Positions 23,380-35,274 of a stretch of DNA of 64,000 nt are shown here, one piece after another. A model generated the notes under the pieces. It saw only the letters and a program-made list of their open reading frames with translations. It did no database searches and was not told the DNA's origin. Numbering within the stretch: the first letter of the stretch is position 1; each line of letters begins with the position of its first letter. Made by a program: the position numbers and the translations under genes. The stretch is from Holtermanniella nyarrowii (taxonomy: Eukaryota; Basidiomycota; Tremellomycetes; Holtermanniales): positions 468-64,467 of the forward strand of contig BCIT01000022.1 in assembly GCA_001600035.1 (NCBI GenBank), read 5' to 3'.

Positions 23380-26126
23380 ATGCCTGATCGTCTGGACGTG
23401 CCAGATATTGTATTGCACAGGTCTTCATTGACAAGTAGCCCAGCTTTAACAAGTGCATTGGCAAAGTCGGAACACCGTCATCCAGCCCACCTGGGCGAAA
23501 TCTTTATCGGCATGGCAATGCAAGTCCATCCTGCCGTCCAAGGCCAAAAGGGGCGTGATTTCGAATGGTCCATCTGTCTACACGACGGCATGGGCATAAT
23601 CGGAAGTGATACCTTTCACCGCACCGTCCACTTTGAACATCAAGACAACAAAACATGGGCAGACGAGGTCAGGCAGGGTGGGAACGCAGTTATCAAAGAG
23701 TTGGCGAGGATTGCAAAGGAAAGGAGATTGAAAGTCTGTTTGGTGGCGATTGCGGAACCGATCCCGGTAGAGCTCAAGCAGGGAACGACGTTTCTGTCGG
23801 ATATCTGGCTTAGGCTGGATAGTATTCCGTGAGTCGAGTTTAGAGCGATTAGAATCACTGACAGAGGATAGATTCGTAATCAGCCTCAAAACGGCCATGT
23901 TCGAGGCATTGCCGCCACCCAGCACGGCCACATCAGCGTCTCTGGTTGTGGCAGCCGCTATGCCTTATCTTCATCCAGTACGCTCACATGCTTAGCATGA
24001 CTAGATGACTCACTCACAGGCAACACATACGGCAACAGTCGCAACAGTCGACGAGACGGACCACCACGTCCGCGTAGACTGCCACGAGCAAGTCAAGATG
24101 GTCGGCCTGCTGCAATACAAGGAAAGCACAACCCCTCAAGTACGTCTTACTGTCAACTAGTACACCATACTCACGCCAAAGCTTTGGCGCCGATTCAAAG
24201 CGCTTGCAGACCACATGCGAACCCACGACATCTCCGTCTCGTTCTTCTCCGCCACGCCCCAAGGAGGCGGTGTCGCACTCATGCGACATGCACTGCTGAG
24301 ACTTTGGAAGCTTGCAGACGTCAAAGCTTTCTGGCACGTCTCCCTCTCAACATCACTGACAGAGTACTGACGAGCAAAGGTATGTCCCCGAAGGCCATCC
24401 CCACGTCTTCGACATCACCAAACGCAAGATTCACAACGTGCTGCAAGGCGTCGCGCCTCCCGACTTGGAGCTTTCGGAAAAGGATAAAGAGTACTTTGAG
24501 ATCTGGACCAAGACAAACTGTGAGGACTTTGGGTCAAGCAGGTTGAGAAAGCTGACGGACAGTCGATACTTATTGGAGAAATGGAGCGACTGATAAACGG
24601 ATCATTGTGATTGATGACCCTCAAGGCTCGTCCGCGGTGGGTCCGACCAGGGGCTGACAGTGCTAGTGGCACCTTTGATCCCTTTGATCCGATCTATTCA
24701 TCCCAACGCCAAGATCATCTTCCGCTCGCACATTCAGAGTCAGTCTGCCATCCGTCTCGAGCCAGAACTTACTTGCCAGTCCAATCGGATCTCACAGACG
24801 ATCCCAGCAAGACACAGCACCGCGTCTGGAACTATCTCCACAGTTTCATCAAAGACGTTGACCTTTTCCTAGCTGTACGTTTTTCCATTCTAGCACAAGA
24901 GCTGAGATTCAGCACCCAGTCCGCTTCTTTGTGCCAAAAGTCACCAAGGAAAAGTTGCCTGTGTTGTATATGCCGCCGTCGACCGAGTGAGTCTAGACGT
25001 AAGCTGTGGATTGATGTTGACGCGCAGTCCTCTTGATGGCTTGAACAAGCCGATGGGCAAGTCGAGCATCGAGTATTATCGGAATCATTTCAATCAGCTT
25101 TCGTTGCAGCAGAGTCACGTTGAGATTGATTGGTCGCGCGGCTATGTCTGCCAGATTGCACGCTTTGACCCTTCCAAGGGTATCGATGATCTTCTTGGCG
25201 CGTATCTGTCGTTCCGCAAGCAGTTGCAAAGGCTTCCGAATGCCCCGGCGGATGGCGGGCCCCAGCTGATCATCATGGGTCATGGCTCTGTTGATGATCC
25301 TGACGGAAGCGTCATCTTGTGAGTTTCTCGTCTTCAGTGGACAGACACTGACGTTGCCAGCGAGCAGTGCCACGATGTGAGTCGTACGAGCTTGGACAAG
25401 TGCTGATTAAAGACTCTGGCGACACCCGAATACAAGCTCATCCGGGACGACTGCGCTATTGTCAGAGCTCCTCCTGTGAGTCGCCCTGTCCTCTTTAGGA
25501 GCTCATTCCAGTCCGACGGTCTTCTCGGCGCCATCCTCCAAGGCGCATGGGTCGCGACTCAGCTCTCCACTCGCGAGGGCTTTGAAGTCAAAGTCACCGA
25601 AGCCGTCAAGAAGCGCGTGCCCATCATCGCTTCCCGGGCCGGCGGGATCCCACTTCAAATCCGTGACGGCGAGAACGGCTGGCTGGTTGATGTCGGCGAT
25701 CGCGAGGCTGTCGCTTCCATCCTGATCGACCTCTTCACCGGCAAGAAGCAAGTTAATAGAAAGGTGACTGGTGCTGCTAGTAAGCTGGACGTCCCAACCG
25801 ACCCCAACGCTGTGGCCGAGACCTTTGTCGAGACGCTCAGCGAGCCCGTTCCAAAAGTTCACGATGAAGTCAACGCACCATCAGAGGACTTTTGGACAGT
25901 CGGCAATGCAGTCAAGTGGATGCTACTCGTGAGTGTACACAATACAATTATCCCTGCTGACTGTTAGTTCTCTCTGATGGATGGCAGAGCTCCTTCTGGC
26001 GATGAAAAGGAGCTCTTGGAGGGCATGGGGATTGGCAAACCCTTCCCTGTAAAGGGTGGTGAAGAGAATGTGTGGAAGATGGTCATGCAGGAGGACCTTG
26101 TTGAGGGTGAGGGTGTGATCTTGTAA
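23380..26126 (+). CDS. trehalose phosphorylase, Ccg-9 type (GT4)
   Basis: This is a retaining trehalose phosphorylase/synthase of the fungal clock-controlled-gene-9 family. It interconverts trehalose plus phosphate with glucose 1-phosphate plus glucose in the cytosol. Exon 1 (ATG 23380) encodes the family's N-terminal domain. Middle exons include LVVAAAMPYLHP, KLWRRFKALADHM, YVPEGHPHVFDITKRKIHN, LIPLIRSIHPNAKIIFRSHI and HRVWNYLHSFIKDVDLFLAHP. The GT-B C-terminal half carries YVCQIARFDPSKGIDDLLGA, LIIMGHGSVDDPDG and the GT4 E-x7-E motif in REGFEVKVTEAVKKRVPII. This is followed by SRAGGIPLQIRDGENGWLV. The gene ends at TAA 26124-26126. About nine short introns interrupt it. In fungi this enzyme is linked to stress and reserve metabolism; regulation here is not visible. 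Confidence 0.92.
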
Positions 26127-26292
26127 CGCTCTGGCAGCTTAGGCAAGTCAAGATGCAGCAATGAAGTGGAAAGTCAAAGCACGATCTATTCAGGGGTTGA
26201 ATCGCCACACAACACACACGCCCCTTTCCGCTAGACTGCTTTCCTGTATTCCTTCTTTTCCTCTGCTTGTTGACACTGACAACCAACTGATA

Positions 26293-26316
26293 TGAGCAAC
26301 GAGCTTCATCTCTAAC
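26293..26316 (+). promoter_or_regulatory. upstream ORF of the BRCT gene
   Basis: ATG AGC AAC GAG CTT CAT CTC TAA is a 7-codon frame. It ends 9 nt before the ATG at 26326, in a different frame. With so little spacing, efficient reinitiation is doubtful. It would therefore either repress the main frame or lie outside the transcript. Confidence 0.35.
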
Positions 26317-26325
26317 AAGTCACCA

Positions 26326-29169
26326 TGTCACAGTCGCAACCCAAAGAAACAGGCATCTTTGCGGGTATAGTCGCCTACGTTCAACAATACGATGCCCCTT
26401 ATTACACCACGCGCTCAAGAGATATCCTCATGCTTAAAGTAAGTGTACGCTCAGGCTGAACTGACATTAGAACAACGGTGCTACCATCACAACCTCTCCA
26501 ACTCATCGCCAAACCACACACATCATCTGCTCACACCCCTCTTCTACAGTCCAGCTTTCGCTCTACCCACATTGGGATGCTCCGCGTCCGAGCGTCGCAG
26601 ATTTGGTGTCAATGGACGCGCTCAGCATGTCTCCCTGCAAGATCATTGTTCGGCGTGATTTTATCGATGATTGTATCTGGCGAGGCGCGCTTCTAGGCGT
26701 GAAAGAAGATTGGGGAGGATGGTTCATCCGTGGAACAGCGGGCCCACCTTCAGGCTCGACGACCGGCGAAGACCGTGCCCGAGGTCAGCTTCCGTCGCCT
26801 CTCCCTTCCGCAGCGCAATCCCGTCAACATTCCCTGCGACTCCCGTCTCATGCCTCGTACGACTTGCCCTCTACTCGCCGAATTGCATCTGCACCGCTCG
26901 CTCCGTCGCTTAACTATACCATGCCCGACCGTATAAAGCACCGCAGCGACCGGGACAGCTTTGGCCAGATGCAGTCATCTTATTCGGTTCCTGTGCATGA
27001 CCTACCGCCTGTGTACCCACCCAATAGCGCTTTCTACCCCACCGACCCCCGTCCTCCCAGGGTGAGATGGGCTGAAGGTCCCAAAGTACACGATGGCGAT
27101 GTTCGAACTTCGGCAGGTCGCCCAAAAGCTGCCTCGGCACCAACAAGCGCGCCTGCAGAAACCATCATGTCGATGGGCAGCTTGACAAGCATTCCTCAAG
27201 GAAAATGACTGGACGATCACTCCCTGCGTCTCACCCTCGAGGATGCTGCTGCAATAGCCGAAATGGTGCTGTCATCCCTGCCATCACCATCGCCAACCAC
27301 TGAGCCTACGGCTGCTGTCTGCATCGCCAGAACACCGTGCAAGATCTTCGAGACAAAGGGTATGGCCATGTTGGTCCACATTGACGACGGTCTTGCGATG
27401 AAACACAGCTTGTCTGTCATGATCGAGGTAAGCTATTAGCTTTGTCGCGGTCACAGCTGACGCGACAGCGGCTCGGCGGTGGCAAAGTGGTGCCAGTGGC
27501 GGTGGCAACGCATTTGCTGCTTGCTTTCCCTAACAATACAATCATCGACGAACCTACGAGCGATAGAGTCAAGAAGTGGATCGCAGAGGTTCCTGGTCGA
27601 AGAGTGCTCTCGTTCGAGTGGGCTGTCGAGTGTCTCGCTCGGCAACAGCTTGTCGATCAGGACGAGTTCCGCTTGGGCGAGAATGTCGACTTTGGCGCAG
27701 GTTGTAGAGCTGGCGTACCTGCTGCTCCAGGTGTCTTACGTGCAACGTCATACGAGCTTTCACCAGAGGAACTAGAACAGTTCCTGCGAATCTTCCGCAT
27801 CGCTAGCTGTGCAAGCGATCTAGTCAGCGCGCTTCGTGTGGTGGCAAACTCGGTGCGTCCATGGCTGGTTTTATTTTGAATGCTGATAGTCTCAGACTGG
27901 CAGCAAATCATTGGAATGGTGGCAAGCATGTGCGATCTTATATACTCTGTGCCGAGCTGATAACATCAGACTACGACGCCAACTGCGACATGATCAAAAG
28001 ACGACTTGCCGCCAAAAACACGGTCCTCTCGCAGCAGCTAAAGAAGCGCAAGAGACATATCTCATCAGACAGTCCCGACCGCTCAGAATCAGAATCTACC
28101 TTTACAGAATCAACTTGGAAAAGCAAGAGCAACTCAAGTCGATCGAGCACGAGTGTCACCGTTGTCCCTCGCGAGCAGGGATCTGCAAGCTCCTTTGGGT
28201 CGAGCGCAGGAACTAGCGTCGAGGTTTGTACGCGCGTCTTTAGCTGGGAGCTGATCATCAGCAATCACTGAGCTTTGAAACTCAGGCTCTGCTGAAAGAA
28301 GTTGACGACGTCCACGTCGAGCGAGTCCAAGAGCTCATTCAACTCTTGGCCAAACGGGACCGCGACTGCACCGTCTCTCAATTTCTCAGCGCCCTTCCGA
28401 GAGTGAGTTTCTATCTCTCCTCGAATGCTGATCAAGTAGACGGCAGAACAGCCACAGTTCTCAACAGTCTACTGGAAGTATCGAAAGCTGTTTCGGTTGA
28501 TCGAGAATGGGCCTGCCATTCCCGAGCCCGTTTCGGCCAAGACCGAACCGCGTCCTGCGACGAGCGAACCTCAGCGTTTCCCACGCGCAAGGACGCCCTC
28601 TGCCAAGTGCTACTTCACCCGCTCCAACCTATCTGGTCCCTCCGAGCCGCCTGATAAGCAACAACAGTCCCTCAGCGATTCATCTGAAGCCTCACCCGAG
28701 CCTCTCAAGCGCGCTCCAAAACCCATCGGTCCGCGACCGTTATCCAAAGTCGAAGCCAACGACTACAAGCTGTATGCCGCGCGCTACCCTCACCGCAGCC
28801 CTGAGAAGGTGGGTCTCGCGACGACTGAGACGGGCGAGCTTATCACAGATCTCACGAGGCTACGCGCAGCAGAGCACCGCGACGCTCCGCGATGCCGACA
28901 CGTACCTGTCGTGGGCCATTCGCAACGATCTCTCCGATGCTCAATCAGTCCCCTCTTCGGCCCAGACCAAGCAGTGGCTCCCTCCCGGCCGATGCACAGG
29001 CTGCAAAGGCAAAAGCAGCGATCTCGTCAGACGCAACAACCGCACCCTCTGCATTGATTGTCGAAACGACTGGAATCGTGGCGGCACCGACAAGCAGCGC
29101 AAGCGAGGCCTTAAAACGCGCAGGTCTCAAGTCTCGGCGTGGACCAGAGAGCTGGGACTGGAAGCGTGA
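26326..29169 (+). CDS. two-BRCT protein with C-terminal CxxC zinc finger
   Basis: This is probably a DNA-damage or chromatin scaffold; the exact orthologue is not recognised. Exon 1 starts MSQSQPKETGIFAGIVAYV and splices to LKNNGATITTSPTHRQTTHI and IICSH, a BRCT fold that ends in FIDDCIWRG. After a basic, Pro/Ser-rich linker a second BRCT follows at about 27300-27670 (ETKGMAMLVHIDDGLAM, RLGGGKVV, RRVLSFEWAVECL). Further exons give ALLKEVDDVHVERVQELIQL and VYWKYRKLF, a helical region. The last exon has LPPGRCTGCKGKSSDLVRR with CIDC, a C-x2-C-x15-C-x2-C finger, before a basic tail ending at 29169. An in-frame TGA at 27206-27208 lies between the BRCT domains. It may fall in an unresolved intron, divide two genes, or be a sequence error. 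The frame is the same on both sides. Confidence 0.72.
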
Positions 29170-29221
29170 TGGTGAATACTGTAGCATACTGTTTATAGCT
29201 TGTGTATACCTGTGCATAGAC

Positions 29222-30386
29222 TCAGTATTCGTAGAAGCCTTTACCGCCTTTCTTGCCGACCCAGCCAGCTTCGACCATCTTGACGAGGAGGACCGAAGGG
29301 CGGTATTTCGAGTCGCCGGTTTCGGTGTGGAGGACACGTTGGATGGCCAGACAGGTGTCGAGCCCGATACTGCGCGTCAGCTGGATCATCAGGCGCATGA
29401 CTCACAAGTCAGCAAGCTGAAGAGGGCCCATTGGATGTCCCATACCGAGCTTGAAAGTCGTATCGATGTCCTTGGCAGTCGCCACGTCCTACCATCAGCG
29501 CTTGATGGGTAACAAAGACACACCTTTTCGAGCGTCATGATAGCCTCGTTGATCATTGGCATCAGGATGGCATTGGCGACAAAGCCCGGCTCATCACGAG
29601 AAGTCGTGACCTCTGTCCCATGAGCTGGGGTCGCGAATGTCACTTGCCTTTGCCACATGCGATGGCGAACGCACGCGCTCGATCAATAGTGTCTTGAGAC
29701 GTCTGAAGAGCAGGGATGAGCTCTACGAGTTTCCTGAGAGATCAGTGAGTCATTCCGCTCGCAAGCTATGCGCACATTTGCGGTACGGGGTTGAAGAAGT
29801 GGATCCTGCCATGTCAGCTGAGACACTGCCTCGCCCGTACCCAACAACTCTAGCAGCCAAGGCCTTGCCTTCATCGCTTGCTGCATCTATGCCTTTTGGG
29901 ATGCAAGCCTTGGCGAGTCTGGTCAAAGAGATGGACGAAGTGTTGGATGCGATGATAGCTGGAGGAGGAAGGAGACTTGAGAGCTGAGCCATGAGAGGAA
30001 GCTTGATGCCTGGAATTTCAGGGATAGCCTGATGTCAGCAGCTCAGTACATAGTACGATTACTCACCTCGATCACCAGGTCAACACCGGCTTTGCTGTCA
30101 CCCAAATCGTCAATATTCGTCAACGGCATGATCCGCTCCCTAGCAGCCGTTGCATCGTCTTTCGTAAGTCTGCCCTTTTCAACATCTCTCGCAAGTAGCT
30201 TGTCATAGAACGTCAATGATTTGGATAGCTGAGCTTGCGAGTTATCAAAGATGTACGTTGGCAGCTTTGCACGGAGCGAGGCGACATAGCTTGTTGTCAG
30301 TGATAGTTTAGATTTTAGACGTACGCAATGCCTAGACCCATCTGTCCTCCTGCGCCAATGACTGCTATTCTACTGATTGGACCCAT
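29222..30386 (-). CDS. 3-hydroxyacyl-CoA dehydrogenase (HBD/PaaH type)
   Basis: This NAD-dependent 3-hydroxyacyl-CoA dehydrogenase oxidises or reduces short-chain 3-hydroxyacyl-CoA in fatty-acid or related metabolism. ATG 30386 gives [19 protein letters not shown], the Rossmann dinucleotide motif. It has one more Gly than the usual GAGxMG spacing. Later exons give [31 protein letters not shown], the catalytic-His element [11 protein letters not shown], and [19 protein letters not shown] from the C-terminal domain. [20 protein letters not shown] follows, and the end is GGKGFYEY with the stop at 29222. One intron (29613-29647) appears to use a GC donor (GCAAGT...ACAG), since only this joins ACGK to [11 protein letters not shown] in frame. 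There is no clear mitochondrial presequence, and the C-terminus is not a classical SKL signal. Confidence 0.9.
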
Positions 30387-32574
30387 TGCTGTCTGTGTTG
30401 CAGAGTTTATTTGCTACTGGGAACGATACCCTTCCTCAGATGCTCATCTCTTATTACCGGTCGGGACTTGCAACAGCCGGCTCTCGTGGTGAAATGGAGC
30501 CCCAGATCAAGACGCACGACTGCGTTTATTCCCTTGTATCGAACAACTATCGTTTGATCAAGAAAGCAGAGTATGCATGCAGTAGACTAACCACCCTTTT
30601 CGCACACACCAAGACATCGCGGGCAACACCAAGCGAGTCCCCGTTATCAAGAAGCTAATGCCGCAGTTCTACCTCCTCCGAGGCTATTCGTAGGCTCATA
30701 CGCAAGCAGTCCTGCATCATGAGGTGCTGATAAGCCCCCGGGGTTTGCCGTTAACATTTCTCGTCAGTCCATCTGCCCTCTGAGGTACTGGGGCGTGCGA
30801 CCACTTGTGCTGCTGCCCCATAACGTGTGCTGCAGCTGCAGATGAGCGCGTGGCCGAGATGCCGGAGGGATAACCGAGCCGCGGGAAATGTTGACGCCAG
30901 AGTCCTTGAGTATCAACACATTTTGATGATGAGCCTGCTCTTGGGGTTGGAGGTTGATAAGCTTGCGATACGCCTGAAAATCTGCATTGTTTCGCCGATG
31001 ACATGGAAATGCCTCACCTTTGCAAGGTTCTTGCAAGTGTACAGCTGCGCGTCTGCAGCTCGGTCGGCATCGGTCATCTTGCGGAGGGTCTTGGAGCACT
31101 TGCGACCAGTACCTGGGGTACGAAACGTGACGATACTTTCGTCCACAGGAGCACATCTGCAGGCGATGGTGTTGCCTCGGATACAATCTTGCTTTCAGGC
31201 AACGAATCGTCACAATCTCTGTGGTTGAGGGCCCCGGTCGCGCTGCGAGCTGCTACCATGTACGTGTATGTCAATGCCTCCGGCTCTGTCGTCAGCGACG
31301 AAATGTTGTGAAAGACTTACATCTGCTGCACAGTATTCCTCTCAATTTGATTGTTGGGTGACGGGTCGCGAGCTGATCGAGGTCGAATGGACGGCAGTAG
31401 GGGCAGTTGCAGCCAATCAGCTCCGGCCAGCTGACCGTGATCAGCATAATTCTACTAGTGTCGTGTCACTTACCCTTTGAATGATTCCTTGCATGATTCG
31501 GAACGCTTCTTAGCCAGCTAGTCGGATATTTCAGATGAGTGAGGATAATTATCCGGTGGTGGGTAAGATCGTTTACTTTGACAGATTCACAAGCCACAAT
31601 TCTTCCGAGAGACATGAGTACACGATGCCCGACCGTTGATGTACCAAGAGCACGTATCTGCCGATGTGATAACAGGGCTTGGGAGGTTGTAGGCGGCGAG
31701 CCGTTGGTAGTGTATACCCTGTGATCAAGGACGCCAAAGTCAATTACGTAGATGATGTCGGTGTCATGAAGTCGCAGGGTTTGCGAAAGTTGTGATGAAC
31801 CTTTGAAGAGATCGTCGGGTGAGGCAGGATTGAAGACGCTACATAGTACTGCTGCTGCAGCTTCATGGTGGGTCGGGCTGCCGACTATCGGAGGTCCGAT
31901 GTAAGGGTGGTTCAAAGGCACCATATCGTTTTCAGACAGTACATCGTCATCAGCGAGCTTTTTCTTGAGCGCATGCGTCCTTATGAGCAGAAACATGTAT
32001 AACCTTACGTCCTCAAGCTGGCAAGACTGTATGTAGCATTATCCGCAGTCATCCAGATCCGAAACACCGCCACACCAGATAAATTCACGTGACAAAAGCA
32101 GACGACTCCCAGCTGCGTCTGGCCATCGCCGGGTAGCTCATACCTCTTGACAATTGAATCATCATCGCAAGTGCAAGCAAAGCAAGGAGGCTCTAGAGCT
32201 CAGAGATAGAAAAAGTGAGATCAAGGGGTTGTTGGGTTCGATTGTCTGCCGTGATTGTCTCGCGAGCGGTTAAGTTGTGTCTCGTCGCTTCAGGGAGAGA
32301 AGGGAGGGAGCGAGCTCTGTGTTGGATTCCAGGTGCGCGGAATAGCGAGCCAAACCTGACTGACTAAGCAGTAGACTGACTGCTGCCCAAGCAGCGACTA
32401 TTGTGTTCACACCTTGCGACATTCCTCACACGCCGACCGAAGAAAACTGAGGAGTCTCAGTTCCCGGTGACCCATCTGGTGTTTGTGAGCGCTATCAGCT
32501 CTTTACTAGTCCTAGGATACCTTCAAGAAACCACAAGTCGCCATTCCCGCGATCATATCACTCGTCAACATAAA
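30387..32574. other. gene-poor region, 2.2 kb
   Basis: This stretch lies between divergent genes. Apart from the helicase-like remnant at 31466-31996 no conserved product is visible. Frames at 30717-31274 on both strands overlap each other and show no domain I can name. The last 500 nt before 32575 contain purine-rich stretches and are the likely NIPA promoter and leader. Confidence 0.45.
31466..31996 (-). pseudogene. DEAH-box helicase-like remnant
   Basis: A 176-codon frame contains a stretch that follows the second RecA domain of DEAH helicases. FNPASPDD corresponds to the family F-x-P-A-P. DIIYVIDFGVLDHRVYTTNG corresponds to the family VxYVIDxGxxKxxxYxxxxG. RQIRALGTSTVGHRV sits where motif VI (QRAGRAGRTxPGxC) should be. 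The essential Gly and Arg pattern of motif VI is not kept, and the TNIAETS motif is not recognisable. I find no first RecA domain or HA2 domain around it. It reads as a decayed host helicase duplicate rather than an active gene. The similarity is weak enough that chance cannot be excluded. Confidence 0.35.
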
Positions 32575-35184
32575 ATGTCTTCCTCCATCGCCTCGGCCAC
32601 CGCTTCCATCTCAGCCTCAGCCTCTGCTTCAGGTCGAGCCGCCTCGCAGCAACCTCCAATATTCAAAGTCGTTGGTATCATCCTAGCCGTTGGATCAGGC
32701 TTTCTCATCGGCGCTAGGTACGGCGCCCAACACCCTTCAAGCATCAACTGACTTTCCAACCCAGTTTCGTCATAAAAAAGGTCGGCTTGGTTCGAGCGAC
32801 AGAGAAGGCGGGTACAGAGGCTGGTGAAGGTCATGCCTACCTCAAGAATTGGATCTGGTGAGTGGGACACAGGGGTCGAGTGGCAAAAAAAGCAAAAACA
32901 GGCTGACCTGTCTTTAGGTGGTCTGGGATGTCCCTTATGGTCGTGGGAGAGATACTAAACTTCGTCGCGTACGCCTTCGCACCCGCAATCCTTGTAACAC
33001 CCCTCGGGGCCCTCTCCGTAGTCATCTGCGCTATCCTTAGCACCATTTTCCTCAAGGAAACGTTAACTTTTTTTGTGAGTGGCAAAATAAAACAAAATAA
33101 AATGACCCACATGGGGTTCGAACCGTGCTGATCATGCCGTAAGGGTTGGATTGGTTGTACTCTGTGCATTATGGGGTAAGCTCAAAAGGGTCTCGCGATT
33201 GGTAATTGACGCCTCTGTAGAAGTATCATTCTTTGCTTGAATGCTCCGGAACAACCCGCCGTGACGACTATCAAGGAGTTCCAGAAGCTCTTCCTGTCAC
33301 CGGGCTTCCTTGTGTGGGCTATTTTGGTTATCATCGCAAGTGCGGTTTTGATCTTTTGGGCAGCTCCGAAGTGGGGCAAGACGTAGGTTCTGTTGTGGAG
33401 TTGATGTGCAGAGCTGACCTTTTAGCAACATGCTTGTCTACATCACCATCTGCTCGCTGATTGGAGGTCTCAGTGTGTCGTGTTTGCAGGGTCTTGGAGC
33501 CTGCATCTTGACTTCGATTCGAGGCAATAATCAGTTCAAGGTAACTTATCACTATCGACGATCCATTCTGACGTTGCAGCATTACTTCCTCTACATCACG
33601 CTGGCTTTTGTGGTGGTCACGCTCCTGCTAGAGTACGCCTACATCCTCTTGTGCTTTCGGAGCTGACACGGCCCAGGATCAACTACTTGAATAAAGCACT
33701 CGAGCTTTTCAACACTTCAATGGGTAGCTCTACCACCCTCGTAGGTTCAAGCTGACGTCCAGTCTCGCCTGTCTATTTCATCATGTTCACGACGGCCACT
33801 CTGATCACGAGTTTCGTACGTCGACCTATTTGACTTCACTGATACCAAGATCCTCTACCGCGGCTTGAAAGCGTCAGCCGTGACTTTGATCACCATGGTG
33901 CTTGGATTCTTGGTCACATGTCTGGGCATCACATTGCTGCAGATGTCCAAGGTGAGTACCACACGAAGAGATGCGGCTAAACGATTCAGGTTGATCCAAC
34001 AACTCTCAAAGGCCTTGACAGACGCTCAACAATCTTCATGCAAGCTACAAAGCAGGAGACCGAGGACACCGAGAAGGGCGAGATCACTGCCGTCGAGGAG
34101 CCTGGCATGGACGCTTTGCGTGGCGGATTCGGTGCTATTGGGAGCATTATCCGCTCAAGATCCGCAAGACGCCTGTCAAACGCGAGTACCATTGCTGGTG
34201 GGCGCAGGCGCTTTGACAGTGTCAGTGCAGGGCTGTCGACACACGGCATGCAGGACCTCCAGAGGTATCAATGTGGGCCACTGACCGCCAACCCGTGCGT
34301 GCTGACGGCCAGTATCCGACTCGCCAATGCCTTTACCTGACGACGCCATGGACAAGATCAACCTGTACTCGCCTCGAAGCCCAAGCAGTCCCACGGTCTA
34401 CACAGCGCCTGGCGGGTTCCCAGCTTTCGGTGGCGGCTTGACTGCGCCCGTAGAATCTAGGCCAAGGTCTAAGAGTCAGATCAAGGTGAGCATACATCCA
34501 TCCATAGCCGGCTGACAGTAGTTTGGCGAAGAGGACATTGTCCACCAATATGGCTACAATGCTCACAATCTACACTCGGACGAAGTGACGCACACCTCCC
34601 GCACACCTCGAAGAGAGAGCTTTGTCGACGAGGACGACCCTGTCCGCCCGACACTGCGTCAAGAGCACTCGCAACGCGCCAACTCACTTGTCCCTCCATC
34701 TGCTCTGGCCGCCTCGTCTGTGAAAGAAGAGGACACGCCGGAGCTTGGGCCAGTGGTTGAGGATGAGCGAGCAACTCGGCCAGCGTACAACACACATTAC
34801 TCTGATCCAAATGCTCGTTCCAAGCCCCGAGCGAGCGGTCTTCAAGACTCGGACGCGCTTTCGCCAAGTACACGATCGGGCCTCGCAAGTCTGCTGACGT
34901 TCGGCTCTGTCCCTGATCTCGGACTTGGGAAGCGCAAGGGGTCGAGAGATGAGATGGATGACAAGGTTCGCAGCGGTCATCGAGGGGTCAAGGATTATCC
35001 GCATATCAAGTCGGATGTGGCTATGGATCAGGCAGAGAGAAAGGCGTTGGTGTCGAGGGATAACTCTGATGATGAAGAGGAGGGAACGGGGCGGAGAGAA
35101 CCGTCAAGCGCGACATCGGACAGCCCAAACGTGCAGATTAGAAGACTGCCTGAGCTGCCGCCAAACTTTGGTAACAAGTTCTAG
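32575..35184 (+). CDS. NIPA-type magnesium transporter
   Basis: This is a polytopic NIPA (DUF803) family protein, associated with magnesium transport at plasma or endosomal membranes. ATG 32575 starts a Ser/Ala-rich lead and helix 1 ([19 protein letters not shown]). It splices to [12 protein letters not shown] and YLKNWIWWSGM, then to [20 protein letters not shown] and [20 protein letters not shown] with FLKETLTFF, the family core. After the intron 33075-33143 the frame continues [12 protein letters not shown]. Later exons give [55 protein letters not shown] and [18 protein letters not shown], completing about nine membrane segments. A long hydrophilic C-terminal tail (from about 34030) rich in Ser, Arg and acidic residues ends at TAG 35184. 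The tail is much longer than in animal NIPA proteins. Confidence 0.92.
33093..33140 (-). pseudogene. tRNA 3'-half-like relic inside a NIPA intron
   Basis: Read on the minus strand, the intron holds GGTTCGAACCC, an exact match to the Pol III B-box consensus (TpsiC region). It continues CATGTGGGTCA, then TTTTATTTTG, like an acceptor 3' strand, discriminator and Pol III terminator. The T stem is imperfect, and no matching 5' acceptor strand, D arm or A box is found upstream. It is therefore not a functional tRNA gene but may be a truncated copy. Confidence 0.4.
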
Positions 35185-35274
35185 TTGTACAGCAGAGTTA
35201 CATGGTGTAGCGACAGTTTTGACTTTTGAGACGAATCATGGTACCTTCTCAGAGCTCCGTAAGCTCGTGACAGC

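Noticed and set aside
33075-33170. Complete tRNA gene on the minus strand
   Set aside because: The 5' acceptor strand, D arm and A box are missing and the T stem is imperfect.
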